Assembly: GCF_001425755.1 (NCBI RefSeq)
Contig: NZ_LMDH01000001.1
Location: forward strand, 2,804,852 to 2,868,851
DNA from: Aeromicrobium sp. Root344
GTDB lineage: Bacteria; Actinomycetota; Actinomycetes; Propionibacteriales; Nocardioidaceae
DNA: 64,000 nt
Direction of reading: 5' to 3'
Shown: piece by piece, positions 36,650 to 45,152 of the stretch
How positions within the stretch are numbered: position 1 is the stretch's first letter
How the letters are laid out: each line of letters opens with the position of its first letter
The notes under the pieces: model-generated
What the model was told of the DNA's origin: nothing
Databases searched by the model: none
Seen by the model: only the letters and a program-made list of their open reading frames with translations
Translations under genes and position numbers: made by a program

Positions 36650-38203
36650 GTGGCTGTCCCCAGCTTTGTCGACAAGGTCACGCTCCACGTCTCGGCGGGC
36701 TCCGGCGGTGACGGTGTGGCTTCGGTCCACCGCGAGAAGTTCAAGCCGCTCGGCGGTCCCGACGGTGGCAACGGTGGGCACGGTGGCGACGTCATCCTGC
36801 GCGTCGCAGCCGATGTGACGACCCTCGTGGACTACCACCACGAGCCCCACCGCAAGGCCACCAACGGCGCCCCCGGCGCCGGCAGCAACCGCAGCGGCAG
36901 CAACGGCGAGGACCTCGTGCTGCGCGTGCCTGAAGGCACCGTCGTACGCAGCGAGGACGGCGAGGTGCTGGCCGACCTCGTCGGGCCCGGCACGGAGCTG
37001 GTCATCGCCGCCGGAGGCCGGGGTGGACTGGGCAACGCAGCCCTCGCCTCCTCCAAGCGCAAGGCGCCCGGCTTCGCGCTCAAGGGCGAGCCCGGCGATG
37101 AGCTGACGTTCACGCTCGAGCTCAAGGTCGTCGCCGACATCGGCCTGGTGGGATTTCCCAGTGCCGGCAAGTCCAGCCTGATCGCAGCGCTGTCCCGCGC
37201 CCGGCCCAAGATCGCCGACTATCCGTTCACGACCTTGGTGCCCAACCTCGGGGTGGTCTCAGCGGGCTCCACAACGTTCACGGTCGCTGACGTGCCGGGT
37301 CTCATCGAAGGCGCGAGCGAAGGCCGCGGCCTCGGTCACGACTTCCTCCGCCATGTCGAGCGTTGCGCCGCGTTGGTGCACGTCATCGACTGCGCCACGG
37401 TCGACCCCGGGCGCGATCCGTTGACGGACCTCGACGTGATCGAGGCAGAGCTCACCAAGTACGCCGAGGCGACCGGCAGCGACCTCAACGACCGGCCACG
37501 GCTCGTCGCGCTCAACAAGACCGACGTCCCGGACGCCCAGGAGATCGCCGGGTTCGTCCGCGCCGACCTCGAGGCGCGCGGGCTCGATGTCTTCGACGTC
37601 TCCGCAGCGAGCCACGCCGGTCTGCGCGAGCTGTCGTTCGCGATGGCCGAGATCGTCGCCTCGCGCCGTGCCGCGACGCCGGTCGCCGAGGTCACCCGCA
37701 TCGTCCTGCGGCCCAAGGCCGAGGCCGGGGTGGGCCGTGAGTTCACGATCACGCAGCGCGACGGCCAATGGGTCGTGCGCGGTGACAAGCCCAAGCGGTG
37801 GGTGCGGCAGACCGACTTCAGCAACGACGAGGCCGTCGGCTTCCTCGCGGACCGGCTCAACCGGCTCGGCGTCGAGGACGAGCTGCTCAAGCTCGGGGCG
37901 AGGGCCGGCGACGACGTCATCATCGGCGACGAGAACGACGCCGTCATGTTCGACTTCGATCCCCAGATCCCCGCCGGTGCCGAGGTCCTCGGCCGACGTG
38001 GCGAGGACCTGCGCATCGACCAGTCCGACCGGCGCACCAACGTGCAGCGTCGCGAGGAGCTCGCCGCCCGACGGGCGTACGAGGCCGAGAAGCGCGAAGC
38101 CCGCGAAGAGGGCCGCGAGCCTGGCTGGGACTTCCCCGAGGACGATCCGTCCCTCATCGATGACCCTGCGGACGGTGAGCTCGACGACGAGGACCCGCGC
38201 TGA
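36650..38203 (+). CDS. obgE: GTPase Obg/CgtA
   Basis: 517 residues, the long actinobacterial form. Gly-rich Obg fold at the N-terminus ([20 protein letters not shown]), G domain with Walker [10 protein letters not shown] (168-176), DVPG (G3) and NKTD (G4), then the OCT domain (about 345-420) and an acidic C-terminal tail. Couples ribosome assembly to GTP and stress signalling. GTG start with AAGGAG upstream. Its TGA overlaps the proB ATG by one base. Confidence 0.97.
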   Translation: MAVPSFVDKVTLHVSAGSGGDGVASVHREKFKPLGGPDGGNGGHGGDVILRVAADVTTLVDYHHEPHRKATNGAPGAGSNRSGSNGEDLVLRVPEGTVVRSEDGEVLADLVGPGTELVIAAGGRGGLGNAALASSKRKAPGFALKGEPGDELTFTLELKVVADIGLVGFPSAGKSSLIAALSRARPKIADYPFTTLVPNLGVVSAGSTTFTVADVPGLIEGASEGRGLGHDFLRHVERCAALVHVIDCATVDPGRDPLTDLDVIEAELTKYAEATGSDLNDRPRLVALNKTDVPDAQEIAGFVRADLEARGLDVFDVSAASHAGLRELSFAMAEIVASRRAATPVAEVTRIVLRPKAEAGVGREFTITQRDGQWVVRGDKPKRWVRQTDFSNDEAVGFLADRLNRLGVEDELLKLGARAGDDVIIGDENDAVMFDFDPQIPAGAEVLGRRGEDLRIDQSDRRTNVQRREELAARRAYEAEKREAREEGREPGWDFPEDDPSLIDDPADGELDDEDPR

Positions 38204-39291
38204 TGGCCCGGATCGTCGTCAAAGTGGGTTCGTCGTCACTCAGCTCGGCTGAGGGCGGCCTCGACGGGGAGCGCGTCGACGCCCTGGTCGACGCCTTGGC
38301 GGCCGGCCGCGAGCGGGGCGACGAGATCGTCCTGGTCAGCTCCGGCGCCATCGCTGCCGGCCTGGCTCCGTTGTCGCTGCCTCGCCGACCCCGCGACCTC
38401 GCGACACAGCAGGCGGCCGCCAGCGTTGGCCAAGGTGCCCTGATCGCGCGCTATGCCCAACGCTTCGAGCGCCACGGTCTCGTCGTCGGGCAGGTGCTCC
38501 TCACCGCCGACGACGTGACACGGCGCAGCCACTACCGCAATGCCTACCAGACATTCGCCCGCCTGCTGGAGCTCGGCGTCGTGCCGATCGTCAACGAGAA
38601 CGACACCGTCGCCACCAGCGAGATCCGCTTCGGCGACAACGACCGCCTCGCAGCGCTCGTCTCGCACCTCGTCCACGCCGACCTGCTGGTCCTGCTGTCG
38701 GACGTCGACGGTCTCTACGACGGCGACCCGCGTCGTGAGGGCGCTGTGATCGTGCGTGACGTCCGCGGCGAGACCGACATCGCCGAGCTCGACATCGTCC
38801 GCCCGAGTGCCTCGGCGATCGGCACCGGCGGCATGGTCACCAAGATCGAGGCGGCCCGCATCGCGACCGGCGCCGGCATTCCCGTGGTGCTCACGGCAGC
38901 CTCCCAGGCCTCAGCTGCGCTCGAGGGTCAGCCTGTCGGCACGAGGTTCCATCCCACCGGGCGCCGCCGGCCGACCCGTCTGTTGTGGCTCGCGCACGCC
39001 AGCAACACCAAGGGCTCGGTGCACCTCGACGCCGGAGCCGTGCGCGCCCTCACGGTCCGCAAGGCCTCGCTGCTCCCGGCCGGCATCACCGGCGTCACCG
39101 GCACGTTCGTGGCCGGCGACCCCGTCGACCTGGTCGGGCCTGACGACGTCGTGATCGCTCGCGGCATCGTCAACTACGACAGCGCCGAGCTGCCCTCGCT
39201 GCTGGGGCGGTCGACACGCGATCTGGCGGCCGAGCTCGGCGCCGAGTACGAGCGCGAGGTCGTGCACCGCGACGACATGATGGTGATCTGA
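38203..39291 (+). CDS. proB: Glutamate 5-kinase
   Basis: 362 residues. First proline-biosynthesis enzyme; phosphorylates glutamate with ATP. RIVVKVGSSSLSS and VSSGAIAAG form the amino-acid-kinase nucleotide sites; FGDNDRLAALVS binds substrate. A C-terminal PUA domain begins near residue 275 (KGSVHLDAGAVRAL). The ATG shares its A with the obgE stop (TGATG), so the genes are coupled. proA follows with its own leaderless-type promoter. Confidence 0.97.
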   Translation: MARIVVKVGSSSLSSAEGGLDGERVDALVDALAAGRERGDEIVLVSSGAIAAGLAPLSLPRRPRDLATQQAAASVGQGALIARYAQRFERHGLVVGQVLLTADDVTRRSHYRNAYQTFARLLELGVVPIVNENDTVATSEIRFGDNDRLAALVSHLVHADLLVLLSDVDGLYDGDPRREGAVIVRDVRGETDIAELDIVRPSASAIGTGGMVTKIEAARIATGAGIPVVLTAASQASAALEGQPVGTRFHPTGRRRPTRLLWLAHASNTKGSVHLDAGAVRALTVRKASLLPAGITGVTGTFVAGDPVDLVGPDDVVIARGIVNYDSAELPSLLGRSTRDLAAELGAEYEREVVHRDDMMVI

Positions 39292-39301
39292 CGATGCCTT
39301 C

Positions 39302-39307
39302 TAGGAT
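39302..39307 (+). promoter_or_regulatory. -10 hexamer TAGGAT, 6 bases before proA
   Basis: TAGGAT, TGCCGC, ATG in the 22-base gap after proB. It implies that proA can be transcribed independently of obgE-proB. Confidence 0.55.
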
Positions 39308-39313
39308 TGCCGC

Positions 39314-40561
39314 ATGAAGGACCAGGTCCACGACGCAGCGCGGCGCGCCCGTGTCGCCGCAGCCACCCTTGCGGTGACTCCGCGCGCTGGCAAGGACGCG
39401 GCTCTGCAGGCCATGGCGGACGCACTGGTCGCCGGCACGGAGACGATCGTCTCGGCCAACGACCTCGATGTCGAGACCGCCCGCGCCGCAGGCACCGGCG
39501 AGAACGTCATCGACCGGCTTCGCCTCGATCCTGCGCGGGTGGCGGCGTTCGCCGACGGGCTCCGTGACATCGCCGCGCTGCCTGATCCGGTGGGTGAGGT
39601 CGTACGCGGTGCGACCCTCGCCAACGGCCTGCGGATGCAGCAGATCCGGGTCCCGATGGGTGTGATCGGCATGATCTACGAGGGTCGTCCCAACGTGACC
39701 GCCGACGCCGCCGGCATCTGTCTCAAGGCCGGCAGTGCCGTGCTCCTGCGCGGCTCCTCGTCCGCGGCGCGGTCCAACGCCGCGATCATCGAGATCATGC
39801 GTGGTGCCCTCGACGGGGTCGGGCTGCCGCCCGATGCGATCCAGATGATTCCGGCCGACGACCGCTCCTCGGCGACGCACCTGATGCAGGCGCGAGGACT
39901 GGTCGACCTCGTCATCCCTCGAGGCGGCGCCGGACTCATCCGCGCTGTGGTCGAGGAGTCGACGGTGCCGGTCATCGAGACCGGTGTGGGCAACTGCCAC
40001 GTCTATGTCGACGCGGACGCCGACCTCGACATGGCGCTGCAGATCGTCCTCAACTCCAAGACCCACCGGACCAGCGTGTGCAACGCCGCCGAGTCGTTGC
40101 TGGTGCACAAGGCCGTCGCCGACACCTTCCTGCCCACCGTCGTCGCGGCGCTGCAGGATGCCGGCGTCACGATCCACGGAGACGCGTCGTTCTGCGCGGT
40201 GCGGCCCGACATCGTGCCCGCCACCGAGGACGACTACGCCGCCGAGTACCTCTCGCTCGACATCTCGGCGCGCGTCGTGGACTCGATCGACGACGCGATC
40301 GACCACATCCGTACGTACTCGTCAGGGCACACCGAGGCGATCGTGACGTCGTCGCTTGCCGCCTCGGCTCGCTTCACCTCAGGCGTCGACTCCGCAGCCG
40401 TCATGGTCAACGCCTCGACGCGGTTCACCGACGGTGGCGAGTTCGGGTTCGGGGCGGAGATCGGCATCTCGACGCAGAAGCTGCACGCGCGGGGCCCGAT
40501 GGGGCTGACCGAGATGACGACGACCACCTACGTCGTCACCGGCGCCGGACACGTGCGATAG
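39314..40561 (+). CDS. proA: Gamma-glutamyl phosphate reductase
   Basis: 415 residues. NADPH-dependent reduction of glutamyl-5-phosphate to the semialdehyde in proline synthesis. Aldehyde-dehydrogenase fold with catalytic Cys256 in [26 protein letters not shown] and [11 protein letters not shown] are conserved cofactor-site segments. The stop codon TAG is also the first half of the next gene's -10 hexamer. Confidence 0.97.
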   Translation: MKDQVHDAARRARVAAATLAVTPRAGKDAALQAMADALVAGTETIVSANDLDVETARAAGTGENVIDRLRLDPARVAAFADGLRDIAALPDPVGEVVRGATLANGLRMQQIRVPMGVIGMIYEGRPNVTADAAGICLKAGSAVLLRGSSSAARSNAAIIEIMRGALDGVGLPPDAIQMIPADDRSSATHLMQARGLVDLVIPRGGAGLIRAVVEESTVPVIETGVGNCHVYVDADADLDMALQIVLNSKTHRTSVCNAAESLLVHKAVADTFLPTVVAALQDAGVTIHGDASFCAVRPDIVPATEDDYAAEYLSLDISARVVDSIDDAIDHIRTYSSGHTEAIVTSSLAASARFTSGVDSAAVMVNASTRFTDGGEFGFGAEIGISTQKLHARGPMGLTEMTTTTYVVTGAGHVR

Positions 40562-40564
40562 ATT
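40559..40564 (+). promoter_or_regulatory. -10 hexamer TAGATT formed partly by the proA stop codon
   Basis: TAGATT, GGCGCC, ATG (40571). The first three bases are the proA stop. Confidence 0.5.
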
Positions 40565-40570
40565 GGCGCC

Positions 40571-40714
40571 ATGTTCTCGAACCTCGTGGCGGCCGAAGAG
40601 CCCCTTCGCGACATCGGCATCGACCCCTACGCGGTCGGCGGCATCGCCCTGGCGATCCTGATCGTCCTGGTGCTCGCGCTGCTGTCCTTCGGCAAGGGTC
40701 GCGAGCACTCCTGA
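40571..40714 (+). CDS. 47-residue single-pass membrane protein
   Basis: Short gene between proA and nadD. A 19-residue polar start ([20 protein letters not shown]) leads into one hydrophobic helix ([16 protein letters not shown]) and a short basic end (GKGREHS). Third-codon positions are almost all G or C, as in real genes here, and TAGATT lies 6 bases before the ATG. nadD starts 5 bases after the stop. Function unknown; small hydrophobic proteins at this position occur in related actinobacteria as far as I recall. Confidence 0.75.
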   Translation: MFSNLVAAEEPLRDIGIDPYAVGGIALAILIVLVLALLSFGKGREHS

Positions 40715-40719
40715 AGGGC

Positions 40720-41343
40720 ATGGCCCGCCGCGACGGCGACGAGCGCCGACGCATCGGCATCATGGGCGGCACGTTCGACCCGATCCACCACGGTCACCTG
40801 GTCGCCGCGAGCGAGGTGCAGTCGTGGTTCGACCTCGACGAGGTCATCTTCGTGCCCACCGGCGAGCCCTGGCAGAAGGCCGACCGTGAGGTCTCGCCGG
40901 CCGAGCACCGCTACCTCATGACCGTGATCGCCACGGCCGCCAATCCCCGGTTCGAGGTCAGCCGCGTCGACATCGACCGCAGCGGGGCGACCTACACGAT
41001 CGACACGCTCCGTGAGCTGACCGCGTTGCACCCCGACGCCGACCTATACTTCATCACCGGCGCCGACGCCATGGCCGCACTGCTGACGTGGCAGGACCAC
41101 GAGGAGCTGTTCGAGCTGGCGCACTTCGTGGGCTGCACCCGTCCCGGCCACGAGCTGACCGACGTGACGCTCGAAGGCCTGCCGCGCGACCGCATCACGC
41201 TCGTCGAGATCCCTGCCCTCACGATCTCGTCGACGGACTGCCGTCATCGCGTCGCGAGCGGTGAGCCGGTCTGGTACCTCGTGCCGGACGGCGTCGTCCA
41301 GTACATCGGCAAGCACGAGCTCTACTCGAAGGAACTGGCATGA
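40720..41343 (+). CDS. nadD: Nicotinate-nucleotide adenylyltransferase
   Basis: 207 residues. Adenylates nicotinate mononucleotide in NAD synthesis. [15 protein letters not shown] holds the HxGH nucleotidyltransferase motif and ISSTDCRHR the ISSTxxR motif. The ATG at 40720 has only GAAGGG three bases before it, so translation may depend on the small upstream gene. rsfS overlaps its stop (ATGA). Confidence 0.96.
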   Translation: MARRDGDERRRIGIMGGTFDPIHHGHLVAASEVQSWFDLDEVIFVPTGEPWQKADREVSPAEHRYLMTVIATAANPRFEVSRVDIDRSGATYTIDTLRELTALHPDADLYFITGADAMAALLTWQDHEELFELAHFVGCTRPGHELTDVTLEGLPRDRITLVEIPALTISSTDCRHRVASGEPVWYLVPDGVVQYIGKHELYSKELA

Positions 41344-41693
41344 CCGCGACAGAACGAGCCGTCGAGCTGACCCAGGCGGCGGCCACTGCGGCCGAGGACA
41401 AGCTCGCCCAGGACATCATTGCGTTCGACGTCTCCGAGCTGTTGGCGATCACCGACGTCTTCCTCCTGTGCTCGGCCTCCAGCCCACGGCAGGTCCGGGC
41501 CGTCCAGGACGCCGTCGAGGAGCGCATGATCGAGCTGGGTGCCAAGGCCGTACGCCGTGAGGGTGAGCGCGAGGGTCGCTGGGTCCTGCTCGACTTCGCC
41601 GACGTCGTGGTCCACATCCAGCACCAGGACGAGCGCGTCTTCTATGCCCTCGAGCGGCTCTGGAGCGACTGCCCCGTGGTGCCGTTGTCATGA
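41340..41693 (+). CDS. rsfS: Ribosome silencing factor RsfS (Iojap family)
   Basis: 117 residues. Binds ribosomal protein L14 and blocks subunit joining in starvation. Conserved segments [24 protein letters not shown] and [14 protein letters not shown] define the family. Overlaps nadD and the following phosphatase gene by four bases on each side. Confidence 0.96.
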   Translation: MTATERAVELTQAAATAAEDKLAQDIIAFDVSELLAITDVFLLCSASSPRQVRAVQDAVEERMIELGAKAVRREGEREGRWVLLDFADVVVHIQHQDERVFYALERLWSDCPVVPLS

Positions 41694-42337
41694 CGACCCG
41701 CCAGGTCATCCTGTGGCGGCACGGCCGGACGTCCTGGAACGTCGAGGGACGCGTGCAGGGGCAGAGCGACATCCCGCTCGACGAGGTCGGTCTGGAGCAG
41801 GCCAGGGCCGCGGCCGCGCGTCTGGCCGCCCTGCGGCCCGATCGCATCGTGAGCTCGGACCTCGTGCGTGCCGCTGACACAGCGCGCACCTTGGGCGACC
41901 TCACCGGCACCAAGGTCGAGCTCGACGTACGTCTTCGGGAGCTCAACTTCGGCGAGCGCGAAGGACTCACGTGGCGCGAGGCGTGGGACCGGTTTCCCGA
42001 CGGCATGAAGGCCTGGGTCGAGGGAGACGAGACGCAGATCCCCGGCAGCGAGACACATCGCCAGGCGGGGGAGCGGTTCGCCGCTGCCCTGCACGACCTG
42101 CTCGAAGACCTGCCCCCGGACGGCGTGATGGTCGTCGTGGCGCACGGGGCTGTCCTGCGTACGGGGGCGTGTGCGTTCCTCGAGATTCCCGAGGCGCACT
42201 GGAGCACGTTCGGCGGGCTCGGCAACTGCGCTTGGTCGGTGCTCGAGGAGTCGCGCCACAAGGACTGGTTCCAGTGGCGGCTCACGGAGTGGAACGCCGG
42301 AACGCTGCCAGAACCGGTCATGTCCGACGACGAGTGA
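41690..42337 (+). CDS. gpgP: Histidine phosphatase, glucosyl-3-phosphoglycerate phosphatase-like
   Basis: 215 residues. LWRHGRTSWN gives catalytic His11; Glu84 (LRELNFGE) and His152 (VVVAHGAVLR) complete the pocket. In M. tuberculosis the gene after nadD-rsfS is Rv2419c, GpgP, which dephosphorylates glucosyl-3-phosphoglycerate in methylglucose lipopolysaccharide synthesis; the same position and residue numbering support orthology. A broad-range phosphoglycerate mutase-like phosphatase is the alternative. Start overlaps rsfS (ATGA). Confidence 0.8.
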   Translation: MTTRQVILWRHGRTSWNVEGRVQGQSDIPLDEVGLEQARAAAARLAALRPDRIVSSDLVRAADTARTLGDLTGTKVELDVRLRELNFGEREGLTWREAWDRFPDGMKAWVEGDETQIPGSETHRQAGERFAAALHDLLEDLPPDGVMVVVAHGAVLRTGACAFLEIPEAHWSTFGGLGNCAWSVLEESRHKDWFQWRLTEWNAGTLPEPVMSDDE

Positions 42338-42343
42338 CCCGGT

Positions 42344-42373
42344 TTGGGCATGAGCAGGGTCAGCGGCTAACAT
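42344..42373 (+). promoter_or_regulatory. tRNA-Ala promoter
   Basis: -35 TTGGGC (42344-42349), 18-base spacer, -10 TAACAT (42368-42373); the mature tRNA begins 28 bases after the -10. Confidence 0.5.
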
Positions 42374-42401
42374 TGGCGAGGCCCAACACACGGGCTGCAG
42401 C

Positions 42402-42474
42402 GGGGCATTGGCGCAGTTGGTAGCGCGCTTCCATGGCATGGAAGAGGTCAGGAGTTCGAATCTCCTATGCTCCA
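42402..42474 (+). tRNA. tRNA-Ala (GGC anticodon)
   Basis: 73 bases fold into a full cloverleaf: 7-base acceptor stem, D-arm GCGC/GCGC, anticodon stem CTTCC/GGAAG with loop ATGGCAT (anticodon GGC, reads GCC), T-arm AGGAG-TTCGAAT-CTCCT. The third acceptor pair is G-U, the alanine identity element. The 3' CCA is not encoded after the discriminator A. Confidence 0.97.
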
Positions 42475-42493
42475 CAAGATCGGCCAGCACCGC

Positions 42494-42520
42494 ACGCCCC
42501 TTCGCACTCCGGAGGGGCGT
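42494..42520 (+). terminator. Hairpin after tRNA-Ala
   Basis: ACGCCCCT (42494-42501) pairs with AGGGGCGT (42513-42520) across an 11-base loop, 20 bases after the tRNA. No T-run. Confidence 0.6.
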
Positions 42521-42602
42521 TCGTGCGTCGCGAGTCCGTCGATTGCGGGGGACGCCCTAGGCTGGTCCTCGCCCACGTCCCACCAGGAAGGCCCCGCCAC
42601 CC

Positions 42603-44129
42603 GTGCTCGCCCGCATCAGTCTCGGCATCGCCGCCATGATGGCCGGGGTGATCATCGTTGCCGCGTACGTGAACGACCGTGAGAGCGAAGGCAGCCTGAT
42701 CCCCGTGGCCACGGGGGAGAAGGCACCGGCCGGGTTGGCGCGGTTCTACGACCAGAAGCTCGACTGGACGCCTTGCGAGCGGTCGCTGTGCACCTGGATA
42801 CGCGTGCCGCTCGACTACGACAAGCCTGCCGGTTCGTCGATCCGCCTCAGGGTCAAGCTGCGTCCGGCGTCGTCGGGCAAGGCCGAGGGCAAGGTGTTCA
42901 TCAACCCGGGAGGCCCGGGTGGCTCAGGCGTCGGGTTCGTCGACACGTTCTCGTCCCTGACGTCCAAGGACCTGCTGGAGAAGCGCGACATCGTCGGCTT
43001 CGACCCGCGCGGCGTCGGGCAGAGCGACCCGGTGAGGTGCGAGACCGACGAGACGTTCGACAAGCTGATCGCGCTGGACCCCGATCCCGACACGCTCAAG
43101 CTCGTCGACAAGCTCGGGAACGGCTTCCGCAAGCTCGGCAAGGCGTGTGTCAAGAACTCCGGAGCGCTCGCGTCGCACGTCACGACCGAGGAGGCCGCGC
43201 GCGACCTCGACGTGCTGCGCGCGCTGATGGGGGAGAAGAAGCTCGACTACTACGGCGCGTCCTACGGCACGCAGCTCGGCGCGACGTACGCCGACCTGTT
43301 CCCGAAGCACGCCGGCGCCATGATCCTCGACGGCGCCGTGGATCCCTCGCGCAACAAGGAGCGCCAGGGGTTCGACCAGGCCAAGAGCTTCCAGCGTGAG
43401 CTCAAGGCGTACATCGCCGCCTGCCTCGAGGACGGCGACTGCCCGTTGGGCGAGGACCAGAAGGCCGCCAACGACAACATCCTCGAGCTGCTCGGCGCGC
43501 TCGAGGAGAAGCCGATCAAGACGCGCTTCGACCGAGAGCTGACCAAGGGCGCCGCGATCTACGGCATCGCCTACGCGATGTACGACCCTGACAGCTGGAA
43601 CGTCCTGACGACAGGTCTCGTACGCGCGGGTTTCGGCGACGGCAGCATCCTGCTGACCCTCAGCGACCAGTACTACGGGCGGCGCCAGGACGGCACCTAC
43701 CGCGACAACAGCGCGCAGGCCTTCTTCGCGATCCGCTGCCTGGACTTCCCCAAGGCTCCAGGTGACGGAGACATCGCGCGGTCGCTGCCCGATTATCACG
43801 AGGTGTCGGCTGTGTTCGGCGGCGTCATGGCGTGGTCTGCTGCCGAGTGCCAGGACTGGCCGGCCACGTCCGAGCATCCGCAACGGACCGTCCATGCCGA
43901 AGGTGCGGGTCCCATCGTCGTGATCGGCTCGACTCGCGACCCGGCCACGCCGTACGCATGGTCCAAGGCGCTGGCGAAGGACCTGGCCTCCGGGATCCTC
44001 GTGACGCGCAAGGGCGACGGCCACACGGGCTACGGCGTCGGCAACCCCTGCATCGACGGCGTCGTCAACCGCTATCTGCTGTTCCACGAGCAGCCCACCG
44101 GGGCGGTGACGTGTGATGACACGGAGTGA
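42603..44129 (+). CDS. Secreted/membrane-anchored alpha/beta-hydrolase peptidase (TAP/SlpD type)
   Basis: 508 residues from the GTG at 42603. An N-terminal membrane helix (ISLGIAAMMAGVIIVAAYV) anchors or exports it. Alpha/beta-hydrolase core: oxyanion region NPGGPGGSG, DPRGVGQSDP, nucleophile serine in YYGASYGTQLG, Asp in IGSTRDPATP, His in GDGHTGYG. This is the actinobacterial tripeptidyl-aminopeptidase group (SlpD/Tap), which cleaves peptides outside the membrane. AGGAAGG lies about 10-16 bases upstream; TAGGCT at 42558-42563 may be the -10. Confidence 0.88.
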   Translation: MLARISLGIAAMMAGVIIVAAYVNDRESEGSLIPVATGEKAPAGLARFYDQKLDWTPCERSLCTWIRVPLDYDKPAGSSIRLRVKLRPASSGKAEGKVFINPGGPGGSGVGFVDTFSSLTSKDLLEKRDIVGFDPRGVGQSDPVRCETDETFDKLIALDPDPDTLKLVDKLGNGFRKLGKACVKNSGALASHVTTEEAARDLDVLRALMGEKKLDYYGASYGTQLGATYADLFPKHAGAMILDGAVDPSRNKERQGFDQAKSFQRELKAYIAACLEDGDCPLGEDQKAANDNILELLGALEEKPIKTRFDRELTKGAAIYGIAYAMYDPDSWNVLTTGLVRAGFGDGSILLTLSDQYYGRRQDGTYRDNSAQAFFAIRCLDFPKAPGDGDIARSLPDYHEVSAVFGGVMAWSAAECQDWPATSEHPQRTVHAEGAGPIVVIGSTRDPATPYAWSKALAKDLASGILVTRKGDGHTGYGVGNPCIDGVVNRYLLFHEQPTGAVTCDDTE

Positions 44130-44190
44130 GGGCGGCGCTCGGCGGGCGCCCAAACGGCGCAGCGACCCGGTTGGCCCGCACACTGGGGCG

Positions 44191-44958
44191 ATGAGGACTC
44201 GATTGCGACTCGCGCTGCTTGCGACGTTCGTCATCGGCCTCGTCCTCTCGGGCCTCGGCTCCGTCGTGGCCAAGTCGCCCGAGCAGCGGGACCAGATCAA
44301 CGCCGCAGACCGTGTGGCGCAGCGCTTCGAGGCACGGGTCGACGACCACGTGATGGCGGCGGCAGAGAAGATCAAGAGCCAGCACGATGCCGACCAGGAC
44401 GGCTACCCGGCGTTGCTCGAGGTCGTGCAGGACCAGATCGCCGACGCGCCACGGCTGCGGCCAGGCGGCACGACGGCCTACGGGCGAGACCACAGCAACG
44501 ACTACCAAGACGCCGACAACCACCGTGCCTCCGCCGTGGCGCCGTTGAAGGACCTCGAGGCCTACCTGCGGGCGCAGGCCATCCCGAACTCGAAGTTCAT
44601 CGCGGCGGGCAAGAAGCTCGTGGCCCTGCGACCCGGGACGCTCCTCGGCGACGAGGCCGTCGTCAACGGCGACCCGCTTCGCGAACGCGTCCTCCCGGCG
44701 TACGAGAAGGCCCGCGACCGCATGAAGGACCAGGACGCGCCCAAGGGCGCCGAGCTGCTGAGGCTCGACCTCATGACGTACGCCAACGACATGGTCTCGA
44801 TGACCAAGGACGGCGCCAAGAAGATCGACGAGCAGAAGGCGTTCTACTTCCAGCTCGGCGACCGGCCCGTGGAGCTGTTCAAACGGCTCGCGGCGATGGA
44901 GACAGCCATTCAGGTGCAGGTGACGCAACAAGTTGAGATCGTTGCGGCTGCCCAATAA
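44191..44958 (+). CDS. Membrane-anchored extracytoplasmic hypothetical protein
   Basis: 255 residues, not recognised. A basic start and one helix (LRLALLATFVIGLVLSGLGSVVA) form a signal anchor, followed by a charged, mostly helical domain with no cysteine. An in-frame GTG at 44113 exists, but the 26 codons before 44191 have unusually many A/T third bases, and CACACT sits 6 bases before the ATG, so the shorter form is preferred. It follows the peptidase gene and precedes the surface-protein gene by 194 bases. Confidence 0.6.
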   Translation: MRTRLRLALLATFVIGLVLSGLGSVVAKSPEQRDQINAADRVAQRFEARVDDHVMAAAEKIKSQHDADQDGYPALLEVVQDQIADAPRLRPGGTTAYGRDHSNDYQDADNHRASAVAPLKDLEAYLRAQAIPNSKFIAAGKKLVALRPGTLLGDEAVVNGDPLRERVLPAYEKARDRMKDQDAPKGAELLRLDLMTYANDMVSMTKDGAKKIDEQKAFYFQLGDRPVELFKRLAAMETAIQVQVTQQVEIVAAAQ

Positions 44959-45152
44959 CGCGCGGACATCCCAATCGTTGATTACTGTGTAGGAAGTCCG
45001 TGTGCCGATCATGATTTTCGACATGCGGACTGGATGTCTCGGAACTGACGCGTGTGTGGTAATTTTTGAGCGCTCGTGTTGCCCTCGGGGCGCCAACACC
45101 TGTTACGCATCTCCCTGAACTCCCGTGAACACGCAGAATGACGAGGAAACGC
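44959..45152 (+). promoter_or_regulatory. AT-richer upstream region of the surface-protein gene
   Basis: 194 non-coding bases, clearly less GC-rich than the flanks, with several T-rich patches (around 45010 and 45058-45068). The long leader and lower GC suggest a regulated promoter, but I cannot assign a single -10/-35 pair. No large hairpin is visible. Confidence 0.35.
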
